Assembly (NCBI GenBank): GCA_029432775.1
Contig: JAROAZ010000021.1
Location: forward strand, 1-64,000
Direction of reading: 5' to 3'
Length of the DNA stretch: 64,000 nt
From: Pontiellaceae bacterium B12227
GTDB lineage: Bacteria > Verrucomicrobiota > Kiritimatiellia > Kiritimatiellales > Pontiellaceae
In this document: piece after piece, positions 8,908-17,516 of the stretch
How positions within the stretch are numbered: position 1 is the first letter of the stretch
Layout of the letters: every line of letters begins with the position of its first letter
Program-made: the position numbers and the translations under genes
Notes under the pieces: model-generated
Databases searched by the model: none
Told to the model about the DNA's origin: nothing
The model's input: the letters and a program-made list of their open reading frames with translations, nothing else

Positions 8908-10692
8908 ATGGCATTTAAAAACTATATCCTCGTTTGTGCTGGTACGGCTTGTGAGTCCAGCAAAGGCATTGCGCTCTATGAAGCGCTCGAAAAGGAACTG
9001 AAAGCACAGGGAGTTGAAGGCGAAGCTCAGCTCGTTAAAACCGGTTGCTTCGGTTTCTGTGAACAGGGCCCGATTGTTAAGATCCTCCCCGACGAATCGT
9101 TCTACGTGAAAGTCGGACCGGAACACGCCCAGCAGATCGTTGCAGAGCACATCATTAAAGGCCGTCAGGTCAAAGAGCTGCTCTACGATAAGGAACAGGC
9201 CGCCGGAACCAGCTCCGACAGCATCGACTTCTACCAGAAGCAGCAGCGCATCGTTCTTCGTAACTGCGGTGTGATCAACCCCGAGTTCATCGACGAATAC
9301 ATTGCCCGCGAAGGCTATGCTGCCCTCGAAAAAGTGATCTTCGAGATGACCGGCGATGAAGTGATTGAAGAGCTTAAAGCTGCCGGCCTCCGTGGTCGTG
9401 GCGGTGCGGGTTTCCCGACCGGCATCAAATGGAGCTTCACGAAGAACACGGAATCCGACCAGAAATACATCGTTTGTAATGCCGACGAAGGTGACCCCGG
9501 TGCTTACATGGACCGTTCCACCTGCGAAGGTGACCCCCACTCGGTTCTGGAAGCGATGGCCATTGCCGGTCGTACGGTAGGCGCCAACCAGGGCTTCATC
9601 TACATCCGTGCAGAATATCCGCTGGCGATTGAGCGTCTGGAAAATGCGATTGCACAGGCTCGCGAATACGGCCTGCTCGGCGACAACATTCTCGGATCCG
9701 ACTTCAGCTTCGACATCGAGCTTCGCCTCGGCGCCGGCGCATTTGTCTGCGGAGAAGAAACCGCCCTGCTCGCTTCCATCGAAGGTAAGCGCGGCATGCC
9801 GATCCCGCGTCCTCCGTTCCCTGCCGTTAAAGGTCTTTGGGGTCAGCCGTCTGTAATCAACAATGTTGAAACCTGGGCGAACATTCCGATGATCATTCTG
9901 AAGGGTGCTGCCTGGTTCAGCTCCATCGGAACTGAATCCACCAAAGGTACCAAGGTATTCGCACTGACCGGTAAGATCAAAAACTCCGGGCTGATCGAAG
10001 TTCCGATGGGAACCACGTTGCGCGAAATCATTTATGATATCGGCGGCGGCATCCCGAGCGGAAAGAAATTCAAAGCAGCCCAGACCGGTGGACCTTCCGG
10101 CGGTGTATTGACTGAAGAAGTTCTCGACACTCCGATCGACTACGAAAGCCTGCAGGCTGTCGGCTCCATGATGGGCTCCGGCGGAATGATCGTAATGGAC
10201 GAAGATGACTGCATGATCGACGTAACCAAGTTCTACCTCGAGTTCTCTGTGGATGAGTCCTGCGGTAAGTGCTCCCCCTGCCGTATCGGCGGACGCACCT
10301 GCTACAACATCCTCGACAAGATCTCTAAGGGTCAGGGAAAAATGGAAGATCTCGACACGCTGAAAGATCTTGCACAGGCTATGCGCAAAGCATCGCTCTG
10401 CGGTCTGGGTCAAACCACTCCGAACCCGATCATGTCGACGATCAACTACTTCAATGAAGAATATCTGGAGCACATTAACGAAGGCAAATGCCGCGCCGGC
10501 AAATGCAAAGACCTGATGGCCTACACCATCGTTGAAGACAAGTGTATCGGCTGTACCGCCTGTGCCCGTGTCTGCCCGGTCAACTGCATCAGCGGTGAAG
10601 TAAAAGCTGCTCACGTAATCGATCAGGACCAGTGCATCAAGTGCGGTCAGTGCTTCGATAAATGTAAATTTGACGCAATCCTCAAGGGATAA
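8908..10692 (+). CDS. hndC: Hydrogenase NAD(P)H- and FMN-binding subunit, NuoF-like (HndC/HydB)
   Basis: 594 residues. Domains in order: thioredoxin-like [2Fe-2S] domain (1-90; CAGTACESS, TGCFGFCEQG); NuoF core with the FMN/NADH glycine-rich loop LRGRGGAGFPTG (from about 159) and NADEGDPGAYMDR; SLBB segment; [4Fe-4S] site CGKCSPCR (near 452) with its fourth Cys in SLCGLGQ; and a C-terminal two-cluster ferredoxin domain (CIGCTACARVCP, CIKCGQCFDKC). This is the full domain set of HndC/HydB subunits, which oxidise or reduce NAD(P)(H) and may bifurcate electrons with ferredoxin. A ribosome-binding site AAGGAGA lies between this gene and hndD, 12 bp downstream. Confidence 0.94.
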   Translation: MAFKNYILVCAGTACESSKGIALYEALEKELKAQGVEGEAQLVKTGCFGFCEQGPIVKILPDESFYVKVGPEHAQQIVAEHIIKGRQVKELLYDKEQAAGTSSDSIDFYQKQQRIVLRNCGVINPEFIDEYIAREGYAALEKVIFEMTGDEVIEELKAAGLRGRGGAGFPTGIKWSFTKNTESDQKYIVCNADEGDPGAYMDRSTCEGDPHSVLEAMAIAGRTVGANQGFIYIRAEYPLAIERLENAIAQAREYGLLGDNILGSDFSFDIELRLGAGAFVCGEETALLASIEGKRGMPIPRPPFPAVKGLWGQPSVINNVETWANIPMIILKGAAWFSSIGTESTKGTKVFALTGKIKNSGLIEVPMGTTLREIIYDIGGGIPSGKKFKAAQTGGPSGGVLTEEVLDTPIDYESLQAVGSMMGSGGMIVMDEDDCMIDVTKFYLEFSVDESCGKCSPCRIGGRTCYNILDKISKGQGKMEDLDTLKDLAQAMRKASLCGLGQTTPNPIMSTINYFNEEYLEHINEGKCRAGKCKDLMAYTIVEDKCIGCTACARVCPVNCISGEVKAAHVIDQDQCIKCGQCFDKCKFDAILKG

Positions 10693-10704
10693 GGAGATAA
10701 ACTA

Positions 10705-12453
10705 ATGTCTATGATTGAAGCTGAAATCAATGGAATTCCAGTAAGCGTCCCTGCGGGAACCACTATTCTGGACGCCGCGAAAGAAGTCGGCGTTGAAATT
10801 CCGAAACTGTGTTACCACTCTGACCTCGACGCCTGGGCCGCCTGCGGCATCTGCGTTGTGAAGGTTGAAGGTTCTCCGAAAATGCTGCGTGCCTGTGCAA
10901 CAGCCATCGGCCCGGGAATGAAAATTCTCACGCATGATCCGGAAGTGGTTGAAGTTCGCCGCACCGTACTCGAGCTGATTCTTTCCACACACCCGAACGA
11001 TTGCCTCCAGTGCGGCCGTTCCGGAAACTGCGAACTGCAGACGCTGGCCGGCGACTTCGGCATCCGCGAAATTCCGTTTGAAACACGGGTGGAAAAAATC
11101 GAGCCAGACACGTCTACGACCTCCATCGTACTGAACCCGGAAAAATGTGTTAAATGCGGTCGCTGTGTTCTGGTTTGTCAGGACATGCAGAACGTACACG
11201 CCCTCGAGTTCATCGGTCGTGGCGACGACACCCGTCTGGCTCCGGCCGCGGACGTTACTCTTGAAGAGTCTCCCTGCATCAAGTGCGGACAGTGTTCTGC
11301 ACACTGCCCGGTGGGCGCGATCTACGAAAAAGACGACACCCGTGCCGTCTGGAACGCTATTAAAGAAAACAAGAAGCACGTTGTTGTGCAGATTGCTCCG
11401 GCGGTACGTGTTGCCCTCGGCGAAGCCTTCGGCATGGAGCCGGGCGCCCTCGTTACCGGCAAGATCTACACAGCCCTTCGTCGCCTTGGCTTCGACGCCG
11501 TATTCGATACCAACTGGGCCGCCGACCTCACGATTCTTGAAGAAGGATCCGAGTTCGTGAAGCGCTTCACCGGTGGCGGACCGCTGCCGCTGATTACCAG
11601 CTGCTGCCCGTCCTGGACGGACTACATGGAAAAATTTGCCTCGGACTTTACCGAAAACTTTTCCACCGCGAAGTCTCCGCAGTCCATGCTTGGTGCAATG
11701 GGTAAAACCTACTATGCCGAAAAATCCGGCATTGCTGCAGAAGACATGACCATGGTTTCCGTTATGCCGTGTACTTCGAAAAAATTCGAAATCAGCCGTT
11801 CGGAAGAAATGTCGTCCTCTGGACAGCAGGACATCGACTACTCGATCACCACCCGCGAACTCGCTCGTATGATCAAGCAGGCCGGTATCGACTTTGTTAA
11901 TCTGCCGGATTCTGAAGTAGACAGCCTGCTCGGCGAATATACCGGTGCCGGTACCATCTTCGGAGTAACCGGCGGTGTAATGGAAGCAGCCCTGCGTTCT
12001 GCCTACTACCTCATCACCAAAGAAGACCTCGAACAGGTCGAATTCCAGGCCGTCCGCGGCATGGAAGGTGTGAAGTCTGCAGAGATCGACATCAAAGGAA
12101 CGAAAGTTCGCATTGCTGTTGCTCACCAGATGGGTAACTGTCAGCAGGTCATCGAACAGGTTCGTGAAGCACGGGATAAAGGCGAAGAGCCTCCGTATCA
12201 CTTCATCGAAGTCATGGCCTGCCGCGGTGGTTGTATTGGTGGTGGCGGTCAGCCGCACGGCGCAACGGATGAAATCCGTGCACAGCGTACCAAAGGCATC
12301 TACTCCGACGACGAAAAGTCTGTGCTTCGCTGCTCGCACCACAACCCGGAAATCACCCGGATCTACGAGGACTTCCTCGGAGAACCGCTGAGCCACAAGG
12401 CGCACGAGCTGTTGCACACGACCTACCAGAAGCGTCCGGTCTACCAACGCTAA
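10705..12453 (+). CDS. hndD: [FeFe]-hydrogenase catalytic subunit (HndD/HydA)
   Basis: 582 residues. An N-terminal plant-type [2Fe-2S] domain (CYHSDLDAWAACGICVV), a His-Cys3 [4Fe-4S] site (HPNDCLQCGRSGNC) and two [4Fe-4S] clusters (CVKCGRCVLVC, CIKCGQCSAHC) precede the H-cluster domain. All three H-cluster signatures are present: L1 TSCCPSW (near 298), L2 MPCTSKKFE (near 354) and L3 MACRGGCIGGGGQP (near 503). The arrangement is that of group A multimeric, NAD(P)-linked and often electron-bifurcating hydrogenases. It reduces protons to H2 in fermentation. Last gene of the operon, followed by an intrinsic terminator. The hydEFG maturases are not in this window. Confidence 0.95.
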   Translation: MSMIEAEINGIPVSVPAGTTILDAAKEVGVEIPKLCYHSDLDAWAACGICVVKVEGSPKMLRACATAIGPGMKILTHDPEVVEVRRTVLELILSTHPNDCLQCGRSGNCELQTLAGDFGIREIPFETRVEKIEPDTSTTSIVLNPEKCVKCGRCVLVCQDMQNVHALEFIGRGDDTRLAPAADVTLEESPCIKCGQCSAHCPVGAIYEKDDTRAVWNAIKENKKHVVVQIAPAVRVALGEAFGMEPGALVTGKIYTALRRLGFDAVFDTNWAADLTILEEGSEFVKRFTGGGPLPLITSCCPSWTDYMEKFASDFTENFSTAKSPQSMLGAMGKTYYAEKSGIAAEDMTMVSVMPCTSKKFEISRSEEMSSSGQQDIDYSITTRELARMIKQAGIDFVNLPDSEVDSLLGEYTGAGTIFGVTGGVMEAALRSAYYLITKEDLEQVEFQAVRGMEGVKSAEIDIKGTKVRIAVAHQMGNCQQVIEQVREARDKGEEPPYHFIEVMACRGGCIGGGGQPHGATDEIRAQRTKGIYSDDEKSVLRCSHHNPEITRIYEDFLGEPLSHKAHELLHTTYQKRPVYQR

Positions 12454-12510
12454 GAGACATTTCCAGTGTCTGCCGCGTGAAGCTGAATATCGAGCTAACG
12501 TGGTTGCAGA

Positions 12511-12539
12511 AACCGCTCCTTTCGGGGGGCGGTTTTTTT
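12511..12539 (+). terminator. Intrinsic terminator of the hydrogenase operon
   Basis: Stem AACCGC / GCGGTT closed by a short loop, followed by a run of seven T, 58 bp after the hydrogenase stop codon. Confidence 0.85.
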
Positions 12540-12614
12540 GTGCCCCCGTCTTGCTTTATTTATTAAGGCAATTAGACTGCAATAAATCGAAAACCACAGG
12601 GTTATATTGCACCT

Positions 12615-14999
12615 ATGAACTACAAAAATCTCTTTACGCTGACTTTATCGATTACTGTTTTGTCCACGCTTCCGATATTCGGGCAGGGACAGCCTCCTGC
12701 AGTTCGGCCTGCCGGCGGGCTCAGGCCGAATACAGCTCCGGCTGAACAAACAGTTCCATCCGTATCCAAACCGGCACCGGCCCAGAAAGGGCAACTGCAG
12801 ACATTTTCCTTTGAAACAGCCCCTCTTGAAGTGGTTATGGAGGAATATTGCCGGTGGACAGATAAGATCTTTCTCAAAACAGATGCGGTAAAAGCGAATA
12901 TCACCCTCAAAGCCGACAAGCTAACGACTGCGGAGAGCATCAAGGTGGTCGAAGCCATTCTGGCCATGAATAACATCGCGCTGGTTCCCATGGGAGACCG
13001 ATATATCAAAGTAATTCAGGCTACAGCTGCCGATTTAACCGGACAGGGTCTCGAAATCGACATGAACCCTGAATCTATTCTGGGCTCCGGCGACCGCTTT
13101 GTAACTAAAATCATCCAGCTTCATAACGTGGAAATCCCGGAAGTTCAGGCCGCTGTCCAACACGTTATGCATGCTTACGGAAAAATAATGGGCCTGCAGC
13201 GCAGTAACAGCCTGATGATCACCGATACCGAGGCCAACATCCGCCGGGCGATGGAAATCATTGAGTTTATTGACCAGGCGATGGCCGGAATCGACTCACG
13301 CATTTATCAGATTGAATTTGCAGAAGCGGGAGAAATTGCAACTAAACTCAAAGAAATTGTTGATGCGGCTCAGGGCGAAGAGAAAAAACCGGTTGCGACC
13401 GGAAATCCTTATGCCCGCACTCCTGCCGGTGTAATTCGAGCCTCTGCCGGCGCGGCTAAAGCTCCAACCAAAGCGTCTATAGGGCAGACGGAAGGTGGAG
13501 ATACTACGATCATTACCGGCGAAGTAAAGGTGCTCGCTGATGAACGGACCAACATCATCATTGTCTTCTCGCAGGAAGAAAACTTTGTCTTCTTCGATAA
13601 AATTATCAAGGTACTGGACATCGAGGTCGAACCGGCCACAACTTTTGAGGTCATTAGCCTCGAATATGCGGATGCACAGGATCTTTCCGGTACCCTGAAC
13701 GATTTGATCGGGGCAGCCAGCAGCTCCCGCTCTTCCAGCTCCTCCTCGCGTTCATCCTCATCCTCCTCGCGATCAACCAATTCCCGAAACACCGGATCGA
13801 CAGCACGATCCTCCACGGGAGGTTCCCGCATGACTCCCAATGCGGCACCGAATGCCGGCGGCCCATCGATTGAAAATCTGAACCGACTTTCCGAAGACAC
13901 CAAAATTCTGGCGGATGAACGCTCCAATTCAATTCTCCTAATGGGAAGTAAAGGCGACATCGCCGCGATCAAGCAGGTTATTAAGAGCCTAGACATCATG
14001 CTCGAACAGGTTGTTATTGAAGCAGCTATCTTTGAAATCGGCCTCACCGACACCCTGCGACACGGCATCGATTGGCTGTATCGTGCCGCAGGAGACCAGA
14101 AGGTTGGCGCCTGGGACGGAAATTCTCTGATCGGATCAACCAACGGCCTTGCGACCGTTGCGGCAAGCGCCCTGACCTATTATCAGAATGTCAGCGGAAT
14201 CAATACCGAGTTTGCCATTAATCTGGCCGCTACCGACAGCGATGCAAACCTCCTTTCAACTCCCGTAATCATGACCACAGATAACACCGAGGCCATTCTC
14301 AGCATTGGCGAACAGCGCCCGGTGGTCACTTCGACCGACTCCTACAGCAGCACCGGGGGCTCTCTTCGGTCCAACTACGAATACAAGGATATCGGCATCC
14401 AGCTCACCGTGACCCCCCGCATTAATCCTCAGCGCTTTGTGGTGATGGAAGTCAGCCAGAAGGCTGACCAGATTGGAGGAACCGTTACTATCGACAACAA
14501 CGAGGTTCCCATCATTCTGAACCGGGAATTTGAGGCCTCCATTGCAGTGCCCGATGGCGGGACAGTTGCTTTGGGCGGTTTGGTTCAGACCGAAATGAGC
14601 GAATCCATTACCAAAATCCCGTTGCTTGGAGATATTCCGTTTATCGGCCGCTATCTATTCAGCTCTGTAAGCGAATCAGAAACCCAGCGGGAGCTGGTCG
14701 TACTGATGACTCCTTATGTCATGACCAACATGCAGGAAATGAAAGACGAAACGGAGCGCCTCTACAAAGGTACCAACCTGAAACAGGAAAACTGGAAAGG
14801 CAACTGGTCCAACAGCAAACTGAAGGATCTTCCGGATCCGGTGGAAGAGGATGAAGTTGAACCGGAGAAAAAAAAGAGAAAATCGACTTCTACTAAAAAA
14901 CCGACTCAAACCACTCAGGTTTCAACGCAACCTTCGAGCGCACCTAACACCTCATCGGAATCTGATGAAATGATGCAAATGCTCGAAGAGATGAACTAA
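12615..14999 (+). CDS. Secretin (GspD/PilQ-like outer-membrane channel)
   Basis: 794 residues. The signal peptide (MNYKNLFTLTLSITVLS..) is followed by N-domains (about 50-450) and the C-terminal secretin domain with the family signature VALGGLVQTE, then KIPLLGDIPFIGRYLFSS and RELVVLMTPYVM. Secretins form the outer-membrane pore of type II secretion, type IV pili or related systems. A Ser/Arg-rich low-complexity linker (about residues 368-400) separates two N-domains, and the C-terminus ends in a charged, Lys-rich tail. No other secretion or pilus gene is adjacent, so the system it serves is not shown. Closest in style to GspD. Confidence 0.88.
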   Translation: MNYKNLFTLTLSITVLSTLPIFGQGQPPAVRPAGGLRPNTAPAEQTVPSVSKPAPAQKGQLQTFSFETAPLEVVMEEYCRWTDKIFLKTDAVKANITLKADKLTTAESIKVVEAILAMNNIALVPMGDRYIKVIQATAADLTGQGLEIDMNPESILGSGDRFVTKIIQLHNVEIPEVQAAVQHVMHAYGKIMGLQRSNSLMITDTEANIRRAMEIIEFIDQAMAGIDSRIYQIEFAEAGEIATKLKEIVDAAQGEEKKPVATGNPYARTPAGVIRASAGAAKAPTKASIGQTEGGDTTIITGEVKVLADERTNIIIVFSQEENFVFFDKIIKVLDIEVEPATTFEVISLEYADAQDLSGTLNDLIGAASSSRSSSSSSRSSSSSSRSTNSRNTGSTARSSTGGSRMTPNAAPNAGGPSIENLNRLSEDTKILADERSNSILLMGSKGDIAAIKQVIKSLDIMLEQVVIEAAIFEIGLTDTLRHGIDWLYRAAGDQKVGAWDGNSLIGSTNGLATVAASALTYYQNVSGINTEFAINLAATDSDANLLSTPVIMTTDNTEAILSIGEQRPVVTSTDSYSSTGGSLRSNYEYKDIGIQLTVTPRINPQRFVVMEVSQKADQIGGTVTIDNNEVPIILNREFEASIAVPDGGTVALGGLVQTEMSESITKIPLLGDIPFIGRYLFSSVSESETQRELVVLMTPYVMTNMQEMKDETERLYKGTNLKQENWKGNWSNSKLKDLPDPVEEDEVEPEKKKRKSTSTKKPTQTTQVSTQPSSAPNTSSESDEMMQMLEEMN

Positions 15000-15026
15000 A
15001 AAACTGCCTTTCGGCCCGACAGTCTT

Positions 15027-16262
15027 ATGAAGCGCGTCCACTTTATCGGAATCGGCGGGGTCGGCATGAACGGCCTCGCTCAGCTGGCCGCACAGTCCGG
15101 ATACGCAGTCTCCGGCTCCGATCGTGCATATAATCCAGAGGCCGAGCTGTTCCAATCATTGGAAAAACTCGGTATTTCTATTTTCGCGCAGGATGGATCC
15201 GGCATTACATCGGAAACAACCCAGGTGGTCTTCAGTACCGCCATTGAAGCCGACAATCCGGACCTCCGGAAATCTAAGACGCTCAGCGTTCCCCTGCTCC
15301 ACCGGTCGGAATTCCTGAAGCTGCTGGTCGGCGACAACGAATTGATTGCCGTGGCCGGCACAGCAGGAAAAACCACAACCACCGGAATGCTCGGCTGGAT
15401 TTTCCAATGTCTGGAAATGGATCCTTCGGTCTACAACGGGGCTGCTGTTGCAAACTGGAAGCAGGGGCTTACGCTTGGCAACGTCCTCAAAGGAAATTCC
15501 AACCTCTGGATCATCGAGGCCGACGAATCGGACAAATCATTCCTCAACTTCAATCCGACCCACTCGATCATCACCAACATTTCCAAAGACCACTACGAAC
15601 TCAATGAGCTTCATTCTATGTTTGATCAGTTTGAAGACCAGACCTCCGGCATCACCATCCGCGGCACAGGAAAACGCATTTCCGTTCCAATGATTGGAAA
15701 GCACAACGAAGAAAATGCGGCCTGTGCGCTGGAACTCTGCAAACAGCTAGGCTTCGATGAAAGCCTGATTCGCAAAGCGCTGAGCGAGTTCAAAGGTATT
15801 GAACGGCGTCTGGAGACCGTCGGCGAAGTGAATGGAGTCACGATCATCGACGACTACGCCCACAACCCCGCCAAGATTGCGGCCTCTCTTTCGGCCGTCG
15901 CCGAAAAGTTCAAAGCCGTGCACGCATTCTGGCGTCCGCATGGATTCAAACCGCTGGCCCAGGGGCTGGAAGAGTTCGCCGAAGTTTTTTCCAACCATTG
16001 GAAAAAATGCGGCGGGTCGATTTTTATTCTTCCGGTCTATTATGCGGGCGGCACCACACAGCACGCGGTCCGCGCGGAGGATCTGGTGGATCGGCTTAAA
16101 TCAGCTGGCGTTCCCGCAATGGCTGTGGCAGATTACCGCGCTTTGAAACACGAGTTGAAAACAGTGACCTCACCGGGCGATGCCATTATCGGAATGGGTG
16201 CCCGCGATCCCGAACTCCCGCTATTTGCCAGACGATTGATTACTGAATGGAAAAAGCCCTGA
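15027..16262 (+). CDS. Mur ligase family protein (MurC/Mpl-like)
   Basis: 411 residues. The N-terminal Rossmann domain has HFIGIGGVGMNGLA, as in MurC; the ATP-binding P-loop is GTAGKTTTTGML near 111; EADESDKSF and DDYAHNPAKI follow in the central and C-terminal domains. MurC joins L-alanine to UDP-MurNAc, and Mpl recycles the tripeptide. The protein is shorter than typical MurC (about 450-490) and sits outside a dcw cell-wall cluster, so an Mpl-like or other amide-ligase role is possible. It carries three perfect copies and one near copy of the dispersed palindrome. Its last codons overlap the next gene by 16 bp. Confidence 0.82.
   Translation: MKRVHFIGIGGVGMNGLAQLAAQSGYAVSGSDRAYNPEAELFQSLEKLGISIFAQDGSGITSETTQVVFSTAIEADNPDLRKSKTLSVPLLHRSEFLKLLVGDNELIAVAGTAGKTTTTGMLGWIFQCLEMDPSVYNGAAVANWKQGLTLGNVLKGNSNLWIIEADESDKSFLNFNPTHSIITNISKDHYELNELHSMFDQFEDQTSGITIRGTGKRISVPMIGKHNEENAACALELCKQLGFDESLIRKALSEFKGIERRLETVGEVNGVTIIDDYAHNPAKIAASLSAVAEKFKAVHAFWRPHGFKPLAQGLEEFAEVFSNHWKKCGGSIFILPVYYAGGTTQHAVRAEDLVDRLKSAGVPAMAVADYRALKHELKTVTSPGDAIIGMGARDPELPLFARRLITEWKKP
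15150..15164. repeat. Dispersed palindrome TTCCAA-TCA-TTGGAA
   Basis: Perfect copy in the Mur-ligase-like gene, read as FQSLE (first frame of the motif). Confidence 0.9.
15685..15699. repeat. Dispersed palindrome TTCCAA-TGA-TTGGAA
   Basis: Perfect copy in the Mur-ligase-like gene, read as PMIGK (third frame). Confidence 0.9.
15989..16003. repeat. Dispersed palindrome TTCCAA-CCA-TTGGAA
   Basis: Perfect copy in the Mur-ligase-like gene, read as SNHWK (second frame). With the two copies upstream, one gene therefore uses the motif in all three frames. Confidence 0.9.
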
Positions 16263-17059
16263 CAATTGACAGCCCGCAGAATCCGCGGGTGAAGAAGGCC
16301 GTTAAACTGCGGAAAGGGAAAGTTCGCACGGAACTGAAACAGACGCTGGTTGAAGGTTTTCGTGAAATCCACCGTGCTTTTGACAGCGGATGGGAATTTA
16401 CCGAGCTCTACTGCTGTCCGGACCTCTATCTGGATCTCGATGAAGATCAGCTGGTCGCACAGATTGAAGCCGCAGGGATTCCGGTCTTCCAATGTTCGGA
16501 AACCGCTTTCAGGAAAATGTCCTACCGCGATACCCCGGACGGCTTATTGGCCCTCTCTCCCCTTGTGGGAAAAACGCTTGCAGAACTGGATTTGCCGGAA
16601 AACCCCTTATTATTGATTGCTGAAGATCTGGAAAAGCCCGGAAATCTGGGCACCATTCTGCGCACCGCCGATGCCACGGGCGTTGATGCCGTCATTGCGT
16701 GCGACCATAAAACCGACCTGAACAACCCGAATGTGATCCGCGCCAGTATTGGAACAATTTTCTTCATGCCAGTGGCAGAAGCCACCACAGAAGAGACTTT
16801 CCAATGGTTGGAAAAACACGGCATTCAGTCGCTTGCGGCCATTCCCGGCGCAACGGAAGAATATACGGATGCGGATATGCTCGGCGGAACTGCCATTGTG
16901 GTGGGTGCTGAGGATGAAGGACTTACTGATGCGTGGAAGGAAGGGGCCGATTTAAAAGTTGGAATTCCAATGCTTGGAAAAAACGACTCTTTGAATGTCT
17001 CCACCGCTGCGGCCATTTTGCTTTATGAAGCGGTTCGTCAACGTCGTAAATCCTCATAA
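16247..17059 (+). CDS. SpoU/TrmH-family RNA 2'-O-methyltransferase
   Basis: 270 residues. An N-terminal substrate-binding segment (about 1-100) precedes the SPOUT knot with the three family motifs: EDLEKPGNLGTILRTADATG, IVVGAEDEGLT and IPMLGKNDSLNVSTAAAILL. Such enzymes methylate the 2'-OH of rRNA or tRNA with S-adenosylmethionine. Translation is probably coupled to the Mur-ligase-like gene, whose end overlaps by 16 bp. Two perfect copies of the dispersed palindrome and one near copy lie within it; one encodes part of the third SPOUT motif. Confidence 0.9.
   Translation: MEKALTIDSPQNPRVKKAVKLRKGKVRTELKQTLVEGFREIHRAFDSGWEFTELYCCPDLYLDLDEDQLVAQIEAAGIPVFQCSETAFRKMSYRDTPDGLLALSPLVGKTLAELDLPENPLLLIAEDLEKPGNLGTILRTADATGVDAVIACDHKTDLNNPNVIRASIGTIFFMPVAEATTEETFQWLEKHGIQSLAAIPGATEEYTDADMLGGTAIVVGAEDEGLTDAWKEGADLKVGIPMLGKNDSLNVSTAAAILLYEAVRQRRKSS
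16799..16813. repeat. Dispersed palindrome TTCCAA-TGG-TTGGAA
   Basis: Perfect copy in the SpoU methyltransferase gene, read as FQWLE (first frame). Confidence 0.9.
16965..16979. repeat. Dispersed palindrome TTCCAA-TGC-TTGGAA
   Basis: Perfect copy in the SpoU methyltransferase gene, read as PMLGK (third frame), within the conserved cofactor-binding motif. Confidence 0.9.
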
Positions 17060-17245
17060 ATAAGCGTTTTTCGGTCATTTTAATAATTATTCATAAAAAG
17101 ATTCAACATTGCCTCCACCTTTGTGTCATACACCACGAAAGAATTCAGAATGCATCACCTGCAACGCAAGAGTTTATTTTATAAAACTATCGTTGCAATT
17201 ATTCATAATGAAATTAGGATTACGCAAACGAAAGGAGGTAGGCAT

Positions 17246-17425
17246 ATGGCTACCAATCCGGCAGGCAAAGGAACAAAGACGATAGGCATCAACATGAAAA
17301 TGGAGATGGCTCAGGAGCTTGAACGAAGAGCTGCATCGATGCAGCTATCGACAGGAGCTTACTGCAAAATTATCCTGGGAGAATGGATTCGGTCTGGACA
17401 GAAACTGAAGCTGCAGGAATCCTGA
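17246..17425 (+). CDS. Small ribbon-helix-helix-like protein
   Basis: 59 residues. A textbook ribosome-binding site AAAGGAGGT (from 17231) fixes the ATG at 17246; longer in-frame starts back to 17123 lack one. The sequence (KTIGINMKMEMAQELERRAA, then STGAYCKIILGEW) fits a short beta-strand plus two helices, as in ribbon-helix-helix (CopG/Arc) DNA-binding proteins. No toxin gene is adjacent, so a stand-alone regulator is more likely than an antitoxin. It has its own terminator. Function not known. Confidence 0.65.
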   Translation: MATNPAGKGTKTIGINMKMEMAQELERRAASMQLSTGAYCKIILGEWIRSGQKLKLQES

Positions 17426-17450
17426 CCCCGGTTAATTCCCTCAGAAATAT

Positions 17451-17480
17451 AAAACCGACGTCTCAGAGGCGTCGGTTTTT
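17451..17480 (+). terminator. Intrinsic terminator after the small RHH-like gene
   Basis: Inverted repeat ACCGACG / CGTCGGT around TCTCAGAGG, with an A-run before and TTTTTCTTTT after. Confidence 0.85.
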
Positions 17481-17516
17481 CTTTTGCATCGGCCCCGCTT
17501 GATGCAAGCTGGTTTA

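Noticed and set aside
7531..10614. 1027-codon open frame antisense to hndA-hndC
   Set aside because: It lies exactly opposite well-recognised hydrogenase genes; codon bias leaves the opposite frame free of stops, and its sequence has no family match or ribosome-binding site.
10702..12447. 581-codon open frame antisense to hndD
   Set aside because: Same effect: full overlap with a certain gene and no protein-like features.
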